A DNA stretch of 64,000 nucleotides, taken from Chryseobacterium sp. c4a (GTDB lineage: Bacteria; Bacteroidota; Bacteroidia; Flavobacteriales; Weeksellaceae). Below are positions 26,953-34,902 of the stretch, piece after piece. The stretch is taken from positions 19,018 to 83,017 of the forward strand of contig NZ_WXVU01000023.1 of the NCBI RefSeq assembly GCF_009900745.1, read 5' to 3'. Within the stretch, counting starts at the first letter, position 1; each line of letters starts with the position of its first letter. The notes below the pieces were generated by a model. It saw only the letters and a program-made list of their open reading frames with translations. It searched no databases and had not been told where the DNA came from. Both the position numbers and the translations under genes were made by a program.

Positions 26953-28107
26953 TTATTTTCTGTCTTGTAGAGAAACGAATTCCTTGCTTTCTGGGCCTGT
27001 ATAGTTAGCACTTGGACGGATGATCTTTCCATCTTGTCTCTGTTCAATAATATGTGCACTCCATCCTGTCACTCTGGAAATAACGAATAATGGAGTAAAC
27101 ATAAGGGTTGGTACTCCCATTAAATGGTAAGATACTGCAGAGAACCAATCCAGATTTGGGAACATTTTCTTTTCTTCCCACATCACGGTTTCTAACCTTT
27201 CTGCTATATTGTAAAGAAGCATATCTCCAGCTTCCTCAGAAAGTTCTTTAGCTACTTTTTTAATCACTACGTTTCTAGGGTCTGAAATCGTGTAAACCGG
27301 ATGTCCGAATCCAATAATGACCTCTTTGTTGGCAATACGCTGACGGATATCAGCTTCAGCTTCGTCCGGTGAATTGTAGCGGCTTTGGATTTCGAAGGCC
27401 ACTTCATTGGCTCCTCCATGTTTTGGGCCTCTCAACGCACCGATAGCTCCTGTGATACATGAATAAAAATCTGAAGAAGTTCCGGCAATAACACGAGCTG
27501 TGAATGTAGAAGCATTAAATTCATGTTCCGCATAAAGGTTAAGCGATATTTCCATGGCCTTTACCCAGGAATCTGGAGCTTTTTTACCATGTAACAGATG
27601 AAGGAAATGGCCGCCAATCGTATCGTCATCTGTTTCTACATTGATTTCTTTACCATTATGAGTATAGTGGTACCAGTATAAAAGCCCGGAACTGAATGAA
27701 GCTAATAATTTATCCGCAATATCTCTTGCTCCGGCTACATTGTGATCATCTTTTTCAGGCTGAATACTTCCGATTGCAGATACCATAGACCGCATCACAT
27801 CCATGGGATGAGCCGCTGCAGGAATACTTTTTAAAATATTTCTTACAGAATGTGGTAATCCTCTCAGAGATTTCAATTTGGCTTTATAATTTTTCAACTG
27901 AGCCCCTGTAGGCAGCTGACCATAGATCAAAAGATAAGCTACTTCTTCAAATTCTGCTTTCTCTGCCAGATCTAGAATATCATATCCTCTGTAATGAAGA
28001 TCATTTCCACTTTTTCCTACGCTGCAAAGCGCGGTATTACCTGCTGCTACTCCTGAAAGGGCTACGCTTTTCTTAGGCTTGAATGTTGGTTCGCTATTCG
28101 TTGACAT
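26953..28107 (-). CDS. prpC: 2-methylcitrate synthase PrpC
   Basis: 384 residues of the citrate synthase fold in the short methylcitrate synthase form (N-terminus GVAAGNTALCSVGKSG and LHYRGYDILDLAE). The active-site histidine regions HEFNASTFTARVIAGT and VIIGFGHPVYTISDPRN are intact. It condenses propionyl-CoA with oxaloacetate. Its start overlaps the end of prpB by 14 bp, showing tight coupling. Confidence 0.95.
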   Translation of the reverse strand: MSTNSEPTFKPKKSVALSGVAAGNTALCSVGKSGNDLHYRGYDILDLAEKAEFEEVAYLLIYGQLPTGAQLKNYKAKLKSLRGLPHSVRNILKSIPAAAHPMDVMRSMVSAIGSIQPEKDDHNVAGARDIADKLLASFSSGLLYWYHYTHNGKEINVETDDDTIGGHFLHLLHGKKAPDSWVKAMEISLNLYAEHEFNASTFTARVIAGTSSDFYSCITGAIGALRGPKHGGANEVAFEIQSRYNSPDEAEADIRQRIANKEVIIGFGHPVYTISDPRNVVIKKVAKELSEEAGDMLLYNIAERLETVMWEEKKMFPNLDWFSAVSYHLMGVPTLMFTPLFVISRVTGWSAHIIEQRQDGKIIRPSANYTGPESKEFVSLQDRK

Positions 28108-29005
28108 TACTAATATTTTGTTTAAAAAGGTTATCTAATTTTTGTTCATAGTCATGGTATCCAATACTTTGGTAGAGCTCTTCTCTGGTTTGCATAGTAT
28201 CTAATACATGAGCCTGAGTTCCGTCTTTACGAATGTGCTCATAGACATTCAATGCGGCTTTATTGGCAGCACGGAAGGCTGAAAGAGGGTAGAGTATTAA
28301 TCCTACTCCGGCAGCTTTTAGCTCATCAACAGTATATAGATCAATCATTCCAAATTCGGTGATATTGGCTAGCACAGGGATTTCTGTAGCATCTACAAAT
28401 TTTTGATAGAAGCTTAAATCAGGAACGGCTTCTGCAAAAATAAAATCAGCTCCAGCTTCTTTGTAAGCGGCTGCTCTTTCCAAGGTTTTTTCCAATCCTT
28501 CATTGGCAAAGGCATCAGTTCTTGCTCCGATTACGAAGTTTTCATCAGTACGGGCATCAGCGGCAGCTTTTAATCGGTCTACCATTTCTTCTTTGCTTAC
28601 GATTTCTTTTCCAGGACGATGTCCGCAGCGTTTTGCGCCCACTTGGTCTTCGATATGCAGGGCTGCTGCTCCAGCTTTGATTAAAGATTTTACCGTTCTG
28701 GCAACATTAAACGCTGATGGGCCAAACCCTGTATCTATATCTACCAGTAAAGGCAGATCGCAAACGTTGGTAATACGCTGAATGTCTATTAATACATCTT
28801 CCAGCGTGGTAATTCCCAGATCCGGAACTCCTAAAGATCCGGCAGCAACTCCACCTCCTGAAAGATAAATGGCATTGAAGCCTGCTTGTTGGGCCAGTAA
28901 TGCATGATTGGCATTGATGGCTCCTACAATCTGAAGAGGACTTTCTTTGTGCATAGCCTCCCGGAACAGAGCACCAGGAGACTTCCAGTTTTCATTTTTA
29001 GTCAT
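28094..29005 (-). CDS. prpB: 2-methylisocitrate lyase PrpB
   Basis: 303 residues of the isocitrate lyase/PEP mutase superfamily. The active-site signature KRCGHRPGKEIV is at residues 125-136, and the metal-binding aspartates lie in LLVDIDTGFG at about 86-95. It cleaves 2-methylisocitrate to succinate and pyruvate, the end of the methylcitrate cycle. It is the first gene of the operon, about 450 nt downstream of a cobalamin riboswitch on the same strand. Confidence 0.95.
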   Translation of the reverse strand: MTKNENWKSPGALFREAMHKESPLQIVGAINANHALLAQQAGFNAIYLSGGGVAAGSLGVPDLGITTLEDVLIDIQRITNVCDLPLLVDIDTGFGPSAFNVARTVKSLIKAGAAALHIEDQVGAKRCGHRPGKEIVSKEEMVDRLKAAADARTDENFVIGARTDAFANEGLEKTLERAAAYKEAGADFIFAEAVPDLSFYQKFVDATEIPVLANITEFGMIDLYTVDELKAAGVGLILYPLSAFRAANKAALNVYEHIRKDGTQAHVLDTMQTREELYQSIGYHDYEQKLDNLFKQNISNVNE

Positions 29006-29454
29006 TTTAATATTTATTGTTTAGTTGAAATTTGTGCGATAAGAAAGAAGAGCTGCTATGCTGTGGGATGTAAAAAGAAAATGGTCAGAAGAAATCACAT
29101 GAATTGTTGATGAGCATGAAGACAGATGTTTTTTAAAAATTCTGCATGATGAGATCTGTGCTGTAAGAGATCTGCGGCTCGTGAATACGTAATTGTGATT
29201 GGTTTGGTACATTTTTTAACTTTTTACATAGATTAAACCCAATAAAAAGTTCTTGGTAAACTTCACGATGTTTTGTGAGAAAGAAAAATTACGGAAAGGG
29301 GAACACGGACGAGTTACAGACCCACAGAATAAGCACATGCTGTTCTGCCAGTATCTATCTCAAAAAATGAAATAAGTTGATAAACAATTTTATCACACAA
29401 TTATCCATACCGTATCATGCCTGACTATAAGCTTCAAATCGCGAAAGCATCGTC
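29006..29454 (-). other. Leader between the riboswitch and prpB
   Basis: About 450 nt of transcribed leader. It includes a 63-codon ORF (29021-29212) with no recognisable features and two copies of AGATCTC near 29135 and 29152. It could hold the riboswitch expression platform, but I could not identify a clear terminator. Confidence 0.45.
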
Positions 29455-29650
29455 ACTACGAAATAGGCAGGTCTCCTGACTTGTAACAGTTTTTATCATC
29501 CTTCCCATACACCAGAGCATACAGTGGATATTGATTTGATAAAAACCTTTTTTTGTTACTTACAGTTGCGCGACAGTTCGTGATTTACACACGATTCCCT
29601 TTTAATACACAGCTAAGTGTAACCAATTTCGGTTGATAAAGAAGGTGTTA
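29455..29650 (-). promoter_or_regulatory. Cobalamin (B12) riboswitch in front of prpBCD and the valine genes
   Basis: On the minus strand the conserved B12-aptamer blocks occur in order: AAAAGGGAATCGTGTG (29591-29606), AATCACGAACTG, CGCAACTGTAAGT (29560-29572), CCACTG (29523-29528), TATGGGAAGG (29500-29509) and the B12 box GTCAGGAGACCTGCC (29467-29481). Spacing and order match the cobalamin riboswitch family. It lies just below a predicted promoter and in front of prpB with no other gene between, so it should control the whole minus-strand operon, most likely lowering expression when adenosylcobalamin is present. Confidence 0.93.
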
Positions 29651-29665
29651 AGAACTCCTTGGTGG

Positions 29666-29696
29666 TAAATATAGCCATTTTAAGAGAATGACAAAA
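29666..29696 (-). promoter_or_regulatory. Predicted promoter of the prp/valine operon
   Basis: Minus strand reads TTTTG (29692-29696) and, after 18 nt, TATATTTA (29666-29673), close to the -33 TTTG / -7 TAnnTTTG pattern; transcription would begin just before the riboswitch. Confidence 0.5.
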
Positions 29697-29985
29697 TATT
29701 TTATGTAAACAATAATTAATTTTGGGTAATGGGTTGATAATGTTTGTTTTGTGAATCTTTGTTTTTTGATGATATGATAAAAATCAGTCTTTTTATAGTG
29801 TTTTCTTATTACCAAATCATTAACAAATAGAGCTGAATGTTAAATGAAATAAAATAAAAGATGTGTTTTTATGGCTACTTTTTATATTTGAAAATAGTGG
29901 AGTTAAGTTTTATAGTGAAAGATAAACACTAAGGGATGATTTTATGAATTTTTATGGGGAAATTAAGTTGAAATCATTGAAGGGT
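29697..29985. other. A/T-rich spacer
   Basis: About 290 bp downstream of the AraC gene and upstream of the operon promoter; no gene, repeat or structured RNA is evident. Confidence 0.4.
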
Positions 29986-30984
29986 TTAGTGAGTTATTCC
30001 ATTGGTATTTCTAAGTTTACTTGGAATTAAATTGTACTTTCTCTTAAATGCCGCAGAAAAATGTCTTGGGTTTTTATATCCGATAATGTCGGAGATTTCA
30101 TTGATATTCAGGTCTCCTTCAAGCAACATTCTTTTTGCTTCTTTCATTTTCATGTCGTTCCAGAAGTTGAAAACGGTAGTTCCAAACAGCTCTTTAAATC
30201 CCTTTTTTAAAGTAAATTCATTGGTTCCTACCTGATGGGCAAGGTCTATTAATGTGCAGTTTGTGCTGAGGTTATTGATAATAAAATCCCTCACTGCATA
30301 TATTTTTTCTTCATCTTTTTTGAGAAGAGATGAGGTGGAGGATTCACTTTTAAAAAGCTGTTCCAGTTGTAAAAGAAGCAATTCAGCAACTTTAGCTTCC
30401 AGATAGATTCTTTTAAATGTTCCTTTTCGATCGCAATGGATGATATCGTTTAGAATCTGATACATTTCCAGGCTGATGCGGTTATGGTAAGGATTAATAA
30501 GACACGAATGCTGCTTTTCAATAGCATTTCTGAAAGTATTGAATAAGTCTGAGTCTTCCGGGAGGAATTTTTTAAAAAAGTCAGGCGCTAAATTGATTTC
30601 CAGGATTTGCATTTCCTGGCCGTCAAATTCCATCTGACCGGACATCTGATTGGCATAAATAATATTGTGCTGATAGCTGTCAAAACACACTTTTTTGCTG
30701 AAGTTTTCTGAAAGGGCAGAACTTTTTCCTTTTAATGAAAAATGCATTTCAACACTGTCAAAATCGGCCTCAAAGTATAGCAATATTTTATTTTCAAGAG
30801 AAACATTTCCGAAACCGATATGCACATTCTCAAAACAGATTTCATGATAAAAACCACTTCCATAAGGTGGTTGAAGATGGGTAATGCATTCTCTGATATC
30901 GCCATCATTTACAAAATAAGCATTGGGATATTTTCTTTCCACCAATGTTCCACCAATTTTATCATCGTAGATCCTTAATGCCAT
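29986..30984 (-). CDS. PchR-like AraC-family regulator
   Basis: 332 residues. The large N-terminal half (GSGFYHEICFENVHIGFGNVSL, split at residues 41-62, with later MHFSLKGKSS and YHNRISLEMYQILNDII) is that of the PchR-type AraC regulators, and the C-terminus is a double HTH (TNEFTLKKGFKELFGTTVFNFW and NINEISDIIGYKNPRHFSAAFKRKY). PchR-like proteins usually regulate iron or siderophore uptake. A Fur-like palindrome overlaps its promoter, which agrees with iron control. It is on the same strand as the prp operon, but about 1 kb upstream, so a link to propionate is not supported. Confidence 0.88.
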   Translation of the reverse strand: MALRIYDDKIGGTLVERKYPNAYFVNDGDIRECITHLQPPYGSGFYHEICFENVHIGFGNVSLENKILLYFEADFDSVEMHFSLKGKSSALSENFSKKVCFDSYQHNIIYANQMSGQMEFDGQEMQILEINLAPDFFKKFLPEDSDLFNTFRNAIEKQHSCLINPYHNRISLEMYQILNDIIHCDRKGTFKRIYLEAKVAELLLLQLEQLFKSESSTSSLLKKDEEKIYAVRDFIINNLSTNCTLIDLAHQVGTNEFTLKKGFKELFGTTVFNFWNDMKMKEAKRMLLEGDLNINEISDIIGYKNPRHFSAAFKRKYNLIPSKLRNTNGITH

Positions 30985-31075
30985 TATTGTTTGTTTTAAT
31001 TAGAATTCTCCTTTTTACGGACTTTTTACTCCTTTTTGCAGACCTATGGGCAGTGCTTTTCCTATTACTTTTGCA

Positions 31076-31110
31076 CAAATATAATAATTATTTAGAATCA
31101 TTCTTAATAA
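31076..31110. promoter_or_regulatory. Promoter of the PchR-like gene with overlapping Fur-like palindrome
   Basis: TATATTTG (minus strand, 31076-31083) is an exact -7 box 92 bp before the AraC start. Directly upstream, TTATTTAGAATCATTCT and TAATAA (31088-31110) form an imperfect palindrome centred on GAATCATTC that resembles Fur boxes. It would overlap the spacer and -33 region, a repressing position. Confidence 0.5.
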
Positions 31111-31163
31111 TATTTTATGTTTTACGAAACAGAAAAGATTTAAAATCAACGAAAAGGAAGCCT

Positions 31164-31358
31164 ATGAAGAACTTTGAAACCGAACAAAAAGAGTTTGAAA
31201 ATGTTCAAAAAAGAACAAATCATATTGCATTGCATCCGTTTTTTCTTGCGGGTGAAAAATTTCCAGCAAAACAAGTGGAAAATTATCCTAAAAAGAAAAC
31301 TCAGGAAACAGGAAGAACGATCTCATTATTTCTATTAAAAATAGGGAATAGAGGCTGA
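31164..31358 (+). CDS. Small hypothetical protein
   Basis: 64 residues from the ATG at 31164; the frame is open further upstream but that part overlaps the divergent AraC gene and its promoter, so the later start is preferred. The protein is charged and rich in Glu and Lys (MKNFETEQKEFENVQKRT) without signal peptide or membrane segment. It runs divergent from the PchR-like regulator next to the Fur-like box, and 47 bp in front of the membrane protein gene at 31406. I do not recognise it; it may be a real small gene or chance. Confidence 0.35.
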   Translation: MKNFETEQKEFENVQKRTNHIALHPFFLAGEKFPAKQVENYPKKKTQETGRTISLFLLKIGNRG

Positions 31359-31405
31359 TAATAAATAGAAATGAAGAAATAAAACGTAATCAATAATTAT
31401 AAAAT

Positions 31406-32122
31406 ATGAAGTATTCAAGTAAAGTAAACTGGTCTTTTGCAGCGGCTATCATGGTATCTGTGTTTTGGATCATCGGAGATATATTTGTTGCCGGATTTGA
31501 TCCGAATCCTGCCGATTATCCATTGTTTTCAAAGACTTATGCCGATCAGGTGAATGTAGAATTTGCCACTTTGATGTTAGAAGGGTCAACTCCTCGATTA
31601 ATGTTTGGAGCTTTAATCGGAGCACTCACAGGGCCACTGTTACTTCCGGCAACCTGGTTGGTTTTGCAGTTCTTTAAAGATACCAAAACATGGTATTCGG
31701 TGGGTGTGTACTGGATTTTACTGACAGGTGCGGTTTTGTCTCCTTTAGGTCATGCAGGATTCTTTTATGTAGGAGAAATTTATAAAGCGATCTATCATAC
31801 CGATTCGGTTGCCCATGCCTATCTTTTAGAAACAGGGCGTGGATTTATGAAGATGCTTAATATTGCTTGGGGAGCTGCTATTGGAGTGTTAGCTATCGGA
31901 TGGATTTCATTTGCGGTATGTATCCTTTTGAATAAAACATTGCTTCCAAGATGGATGGCTTTGCTTACCCCATTTGTGCTGACTTTATTTATCATCCCCA
32001 TGAAAGGTCTTTTACCACTTCCTTACTCAGGGTGGGTTGGGGGAGCGATATTCAATATTGCTTATCTTACATTCTTCGGTTCATTACTGATCTTTTTCAG
32101 AAAAAAACTGAACAGAATGTAA
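31406..32122 (+). CDS. Conserved hypothetical multi-pass membrane protein (DUF6796-like)
   Basis: 238 residues with six or seven hydrophobic segments, among them WSFAAAIMVSVFWIIGDIFVAG-like start (residues 9-30), GALIGALTGPLLLPATWLVL and FVLTLFIIPMKGLLPLPYSG. Characteristic residues such as GDIFV, HAGFFYVGE and the GWVGGAIFNIAYLTFF tail are those I associate with the DUF6796 family, whose function is unknown. A good terminator follows 50 bp downstream. It may be cotranscribed with the small ORF in front of it. Confidence 0.65.
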   Translation: MKYSSKVNWSFAAAIMVSVFWIIGDIFVAGFDPNPADYPLFSKTYADQVNVEFATLMLEGSTPRLMFGALIGALTGPLLLPATWLVLQFFKDTKTWYSVGVYWILLTGAVLSPLGHAGFFYVGEIYKAIYHTDSVAHAYLLETGRGFMKMLNIAWGAAIGVLAIGWISFAVCILLNKTLLPRWMALLTPFVLTLFIIPMKGLLPLPYSGWVGGAIFNIAYLTFFGSLLIFFRKKLNRM

Positions 32123-32171
32123 GAATTTAAAAAAACAGAACTAATAACGATCTCTATATATTACATTTTGA

Positions 32172-32200
32172 ATTGGGCACTTTTTCGGTGCTCAATTTTT
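32172..32200 (+). terminator. Terminator after the DUF6796-like gene
   Basis: ATTGGGCAC / GTGCTCAAT stem of 9 bp (one G-U) with a 7-nt loop and a T-run. Confidence 0.8.
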
Positions 32201-32352
32201 GTATGGAATCAAAAGAATTGATTCTATAAAGCAGATGGATAAGATTTGCTGTGTTGTAACTGATTTTTCTTAGTCTACTTAAAAAATAATATCTATTTTT
32301 AAAATCTGAACTGTATTTTATAAGGAGTTAAAAACACAATAATTAAAAATTA

Positions 32353-32682
32353 ATGAAAATTCTTTTTCCCTTTCTGCTATTATCTGCTATCCATCTGAAA
32401 GCTCAATATATAAAAGAAGTCTATTTTTCTCAAAAGGCTGATTTCAAAGTGTACGTGGTAGATTATCCATCCAAAGCTGATCTTCTGGTATATAAAGTAA
32501 GCTATCCGGGAGATGCGGATGGAAATGATGGAAAATGGTATTTTACGGATGTTTCAAAATGGGCGGCAAAGAAAGTGTATTTCACCAGTAATCAGTATGC
32601 TGCGGATCTTAAAATCTATTATGTAAGCTCCAAATACAAAACGGGCTGGAGAAATAAAAATAAAAAATATCTGTTGGACTAG
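32353..32682 (+). CDS. Small secreted protein of the DUF6150 type
   Basis: 109 residues with a signal peptide (MKILFPFLLLSAIHLKAQ). The mature part is made of short aromatic repeats of beta-strand type: VYFSQKADFKVYVVDYPSKADLLVYKV (residues 23-49, two units) and VYFTSNQYAADLKIYYVSS near residue 76. This pattern of K/Y-V-Y-x-x-x-xx-A-D belongs to DUF6150 proteins, function unknown, likely periplasmic or exported. Its stop codon overlaps the convergent HxlR gene by 4 bp. Confidence 0.75.
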   Translation: MKILFPFLLLSAIHLKAQYIKEVYFSQKADFKVYVVDYPSKADLLVYKVSYPGDADGNDGKWYFTDVSKWAAKKVYFTSNQYAADLKIYYVSSKYKTGWRNKNKKYLLD

Positions 32683-33044
32683 AGCTGTATAGCAGTTTTG
32701 GATTCCTGTCTCTGATTGAACTCATCCATAAAATCATTTCCCCAGTTTTCCATCATGGCTACAATCGGCAAAAGAGATTCTCCGAGTGGTGTTAAAAAAT
32801 ATTCAACTTTGGGCGGGAGGACGGGATAGATAATTTTTTCAACGATACCGTGTTCTTCCAGTTCTTTTAATTGTAAGCTTAAAACCCGTTTGCTGGCTCC
32901 CGGATGATGTCTGGATAATTCACTGGGTCTTCGTATTCCCTGATGAATAGAATTGATTAAGCAGGGTTTCCATTTTCCGCCTATAATTTCCACTGTAATA
33001 CTCATGCCGCAGCTGAAATCTTTTGGTATTTTCTTCTCGTACAT
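32679..33044 (-). CDS. HxlR-family transcriptional regulator
   Basis: 121 residues of the HxlR winged-helix family: CGMSITVEIIGGKWKPCLINSI near the start with the typical Cys and GGKWKP, then RRPSELSRHHPGASKRVLSLQLKELEEHGIV (recognition helix and wing; split at residues 42-72) and PPKVEYFLTPLGESLLPIV. HxlR proteins sense redox or electrophile stress, often through the N-terminal Cys. It is divergent from the SnoaL-like gene at 33200, its probable target. Confidence 0.92.
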   Translation of the reverse strand: MYEKKIPKDFSCGMSITVEIIGGKWKPCLINSIHQGIRRPSELSRHHPGASKRVLSLQLKELEEHGIVEKIIYPVLPPKVEYFLTPLGESLLPIVAMMENWGNDFMDEFNQRQESKTAIQL

Positions 33045-33066
33045 TTTATCTCTGTTTTTTAAGGTA

Positions 33067-33168
33067 CAAATTTAGGAATATTACCATTTGGGTATTATAG
33101 GGATAATATTTTCACCATTCCAAAATTTTCACCCTTATTTCTTTCCATTCCGGAGGCGAATACCTTTG
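33067..33168. promoter_or_regulatory. Divergent promoters of the HxlR and SnoaL-like genes
   Basis: Two exact -7 boxes face away from each other: TAAATTTG on the minus strand (33067-33074) and TACCTTTG on the plus strand (33161-33168). Between them, TACCATTTGGGTA (33082-33094) is a TACC-N5-GGTA dyad located at the -33 region of the HxlR promoter and is a candidate HxlR operator. Confidence 0.55.
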
Positions 33169-33199
33169 CCGATAGTTTTTAATCAAAATAATATACAAC

Positions 33200-33970
33200 A
33201 TGAATTTATTATCCAACAGAGATAAGGCAGAGGCTATTCAAAATAGCATTGAAACGGAAACATTATTGGAAATCGGATTAATCAATCCTAAGTCATACAA
33301 ACAGCATAATCCTCATGTAGAAACGGGATTAGAAGCGATTCAGGCACTGCATGAACAAATGCCGATGGAAAAAGTCTATACGAATGTGGTGCGTAAATTC
33401 CAGGATGGTGATTACGGTTTTGTACATGTGGATTATTTCCTTTTTGAACCTACGGTTGCTTTCGATATCCATCGTTTTGAGAACGGAATGAGTGTTGAAC
33501 ATTGGGATAACCTGCAGATCAATTCCAAAAGATTAAATAAAAGCGGTAGAACCATGACTGACGGGAAAACGAAGGCAATAGATCATCATAAAACGGAGGC
33601 GAATAAGGCTCTTGTAAGAAGTTTTATTCAACAGGTTCTGATTGATGATGATAAGGAACAGGCTTCAGATTATTTTAAAGGAAATCAACTGATACAGCAT
33701 AATCCTGATATGGAGGATGGAGTTCAGGAGTATTTCAACGGGTTGGCAGCGATGAAGGAGGCGGGAAAAGCTCAGGTTTATCACAAGATCCAAATGGTGT
33801 TGGGAGAGGGGAACTTTGTCCTGGTGCTGAGCGAGGGATATATCGGAGAGATACACTCTGCTTTTTATGATCTGTATAGAGTAGAGGATGATAAAATTAT
33901 GGAGCATTGGGATGTTATTGAAGCAATTCCGGCTCCTGAGCACCGTAAAAACACGAATGGTAAATTCTAA
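33200..33970 (+). CDS. Tandem SnoaL-like (NTF2-fold) protein
   Basis: 256 residues with two consecutive SnoaL/NTF2-like domains. The first spans about residues 1-115 (SYKQHNPHVETGLEAIQALHEQ, residues about 34-55) and the second about 130-250 (QLIQHNPDMEDGVQEYFNGL near residue 172 and LYRVEDDKIMEHWDVIEAIP near 225). The repeated QHNP and EHWD motifs show internal duplication. Proteins of this kind are small cyclase/isomerase-like enzymes of unknown substrate and are often the target of a neighbouring HxlR regulator, as here. The next gene overlaps its end by 14 bp. Confidence 0.85.
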   Translation: MNLLSNRDKAEAIQNSIETETLLEIGLINPKSYKQHNPHVETGLEAIQALHEQMPMEKVYTNVVRKFQDGDYGFVHVDYFLFEPTVAFDIHRFENGMSVEHWDNLQINSKRLNKSGRTMTDGKTKAIDHHKTEANKALVRSFIQQVLIDDDKEQASDYFKGNQLIQHNPDMEDGVQEYFNGLAAMKEAGKAQVYHKIQMVLGEGNFVLVLSEGYIGEIHSAFYDLYRVEDDKIMEHWDVIEAIPAPEHRKNTNGKF

Positions 33971-34205
33971 GATTTTGAAAGATCAGCACCAATATTATCG
34001 ATTGCTTAACACATTGTTTGTAGTGCTTCCAACTACTTTTACCATATCTGTACTCTCTGTTTTTATCAAAGAAGTTCCTGATGGAAAATGGATAGAAGCA
34101 TTTTTCAAGTCATGGGCTTTCTCATTGCCTGTTGCCTATGTATGTGTTCTGTTATTCTTACCTGTGGCACATAAAATAACCGGTATCATTTTAAAAGAAG
34201 ACTAA
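33957..34205 (+). CDS. DUF2798-type small membrane protein
   Basis: 82 residues from the ATG at 33957, which overlaps the end of the SnoaL-like gene by 14 bp and indicates translational coupling; an upstream in-frame start at 33888 lies inside that gene. Two transmembrane segments (LFVVLPTTFTISVLSVFI and SWAFSLPVAYVCVLLFLP) separated by a short loop match the DUF2798 family layout. Function unknown; its coupling suggests a role in the same HxlR-controlled response. Confidence 0.75.
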   Translation: MVNSKILKDQHQYYRLLNTLFVVLPTTFTISVLSVFIKEVPDGKWIEAFFKSWAFSLPVAYVCVLLFLPVAHKITGIILKED

Positions 34206-34289
34206 ACAAGCCTTTGTTCTGTCTGTTTATATTGTATTTTTGATTATACTTTAAAAAGTCTTATCATTTAGAATTTAAACGAATACAAT

Positions 34290-34787
34290 ATGAGAAAACG
34301 AATACCATCAAGAATAGAAACGAAGGGATATATTTTAGGTAAATTAATGATTCTGTCGTTGTTGATATTGATTTCTTGTAAAGAAAATAAGAGCAAAACA
34401 GATCATAATATTATGGAACATACTGAAACCATTCAATCTGTAAAAATGGTTTCTGCCGGTGGAGAACTGGGTTTTTCTTCCAGCACTTTAATTGATAAAG
34501 ATTCTATTCATTATAGCCGTACAGTAGCTGCTAATGAAGCTGAAAATCTGACCTACAGCCGAAAAGTGAAGACTGAAGACTGGAAAAACCTGGTTGCTAC
34601 AACTGATCAGAAACTATTTAGAGCAGCAAAGGAAGGGAAAAGTGTACAGCCTGTAGACGGAATTGATACCAAGATTATCATCACAACAAGTACTGGGGGT
34701 ATTTCCAAAATGAATGCCTATGATAATCCTGTATGGAAAAACATCCGTGATCTGGTAGATCAATTGGGCGGACAATATAGAAGGTGA
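34290..34787 (+). CDS. Putative lipoprotein
   Basis: 165 residues. A hydrophobic stretch MILSLLILISCKENK with a lipobox Cys (ILISC) lies at residues 20-34, so the true start may be the ATG at 34347 rather than 34290. The mature part is a compact alpha/beta protein (VKMVSAGGELGFSSSTLIDKD, residues about 50-70, and DTKIIITTSTGGISKMNAYD) of a kind seen in Bacteroidota lipoproteins; I do not recognise a named family. A terminator overlaps its stop codon, so it forms its own unit. Confidence 0.65.
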   Translation: MRKRIPSRIETKGYILGKLMILSLLILISCKENKSKTDHNIMEHTETIQSVKMVSAGGELGFSSSTLIDKDSIHYSRTVAANEAENLTYSRKVKTEDWKNLVATTDQKLFRAAKEGKSVQPVDGIDTKIIITTSTGGISKMNAYDNPVWKNIRDLVDQLGGQYRR

Positions 34788-34815
34788 ATGAATGTGATGT
34801 TCATTCACCTTTTTT
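34783..34815 (+). terminator. Terminator overlapping the lipoprotein stop codon
   Basis: Perfect 10-bp stem GGTGAATGAA / TTCATTCACC, 7-nt loop, then six T. The 5' arm includes the TGA stop at 34785. Confidence 0.88.
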
Positions 34816-34902
34816 GTTACATTTAAAGAATTAAAAATCAGCTGAAATTGATGAAAGATTTTTGTAAAAAATAAATGAAGATCTAATAAAACTGGATTAA
34901 TA

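Noticed and set aside
29021..29212. 63-codon minus-strand ORF in the prpB leader
   Set aside because: No signal, domain or clear coding bias; it may be a leader ORF, but I cannot support it as a gene.
30945..31163. Upstream extension of the small ORF at 31164
   Set aside because: It overlaps the start of the divergent AraC gene and both promoters; the hydrophobic sequence is a reading of non-coding A/T-rich DNA.
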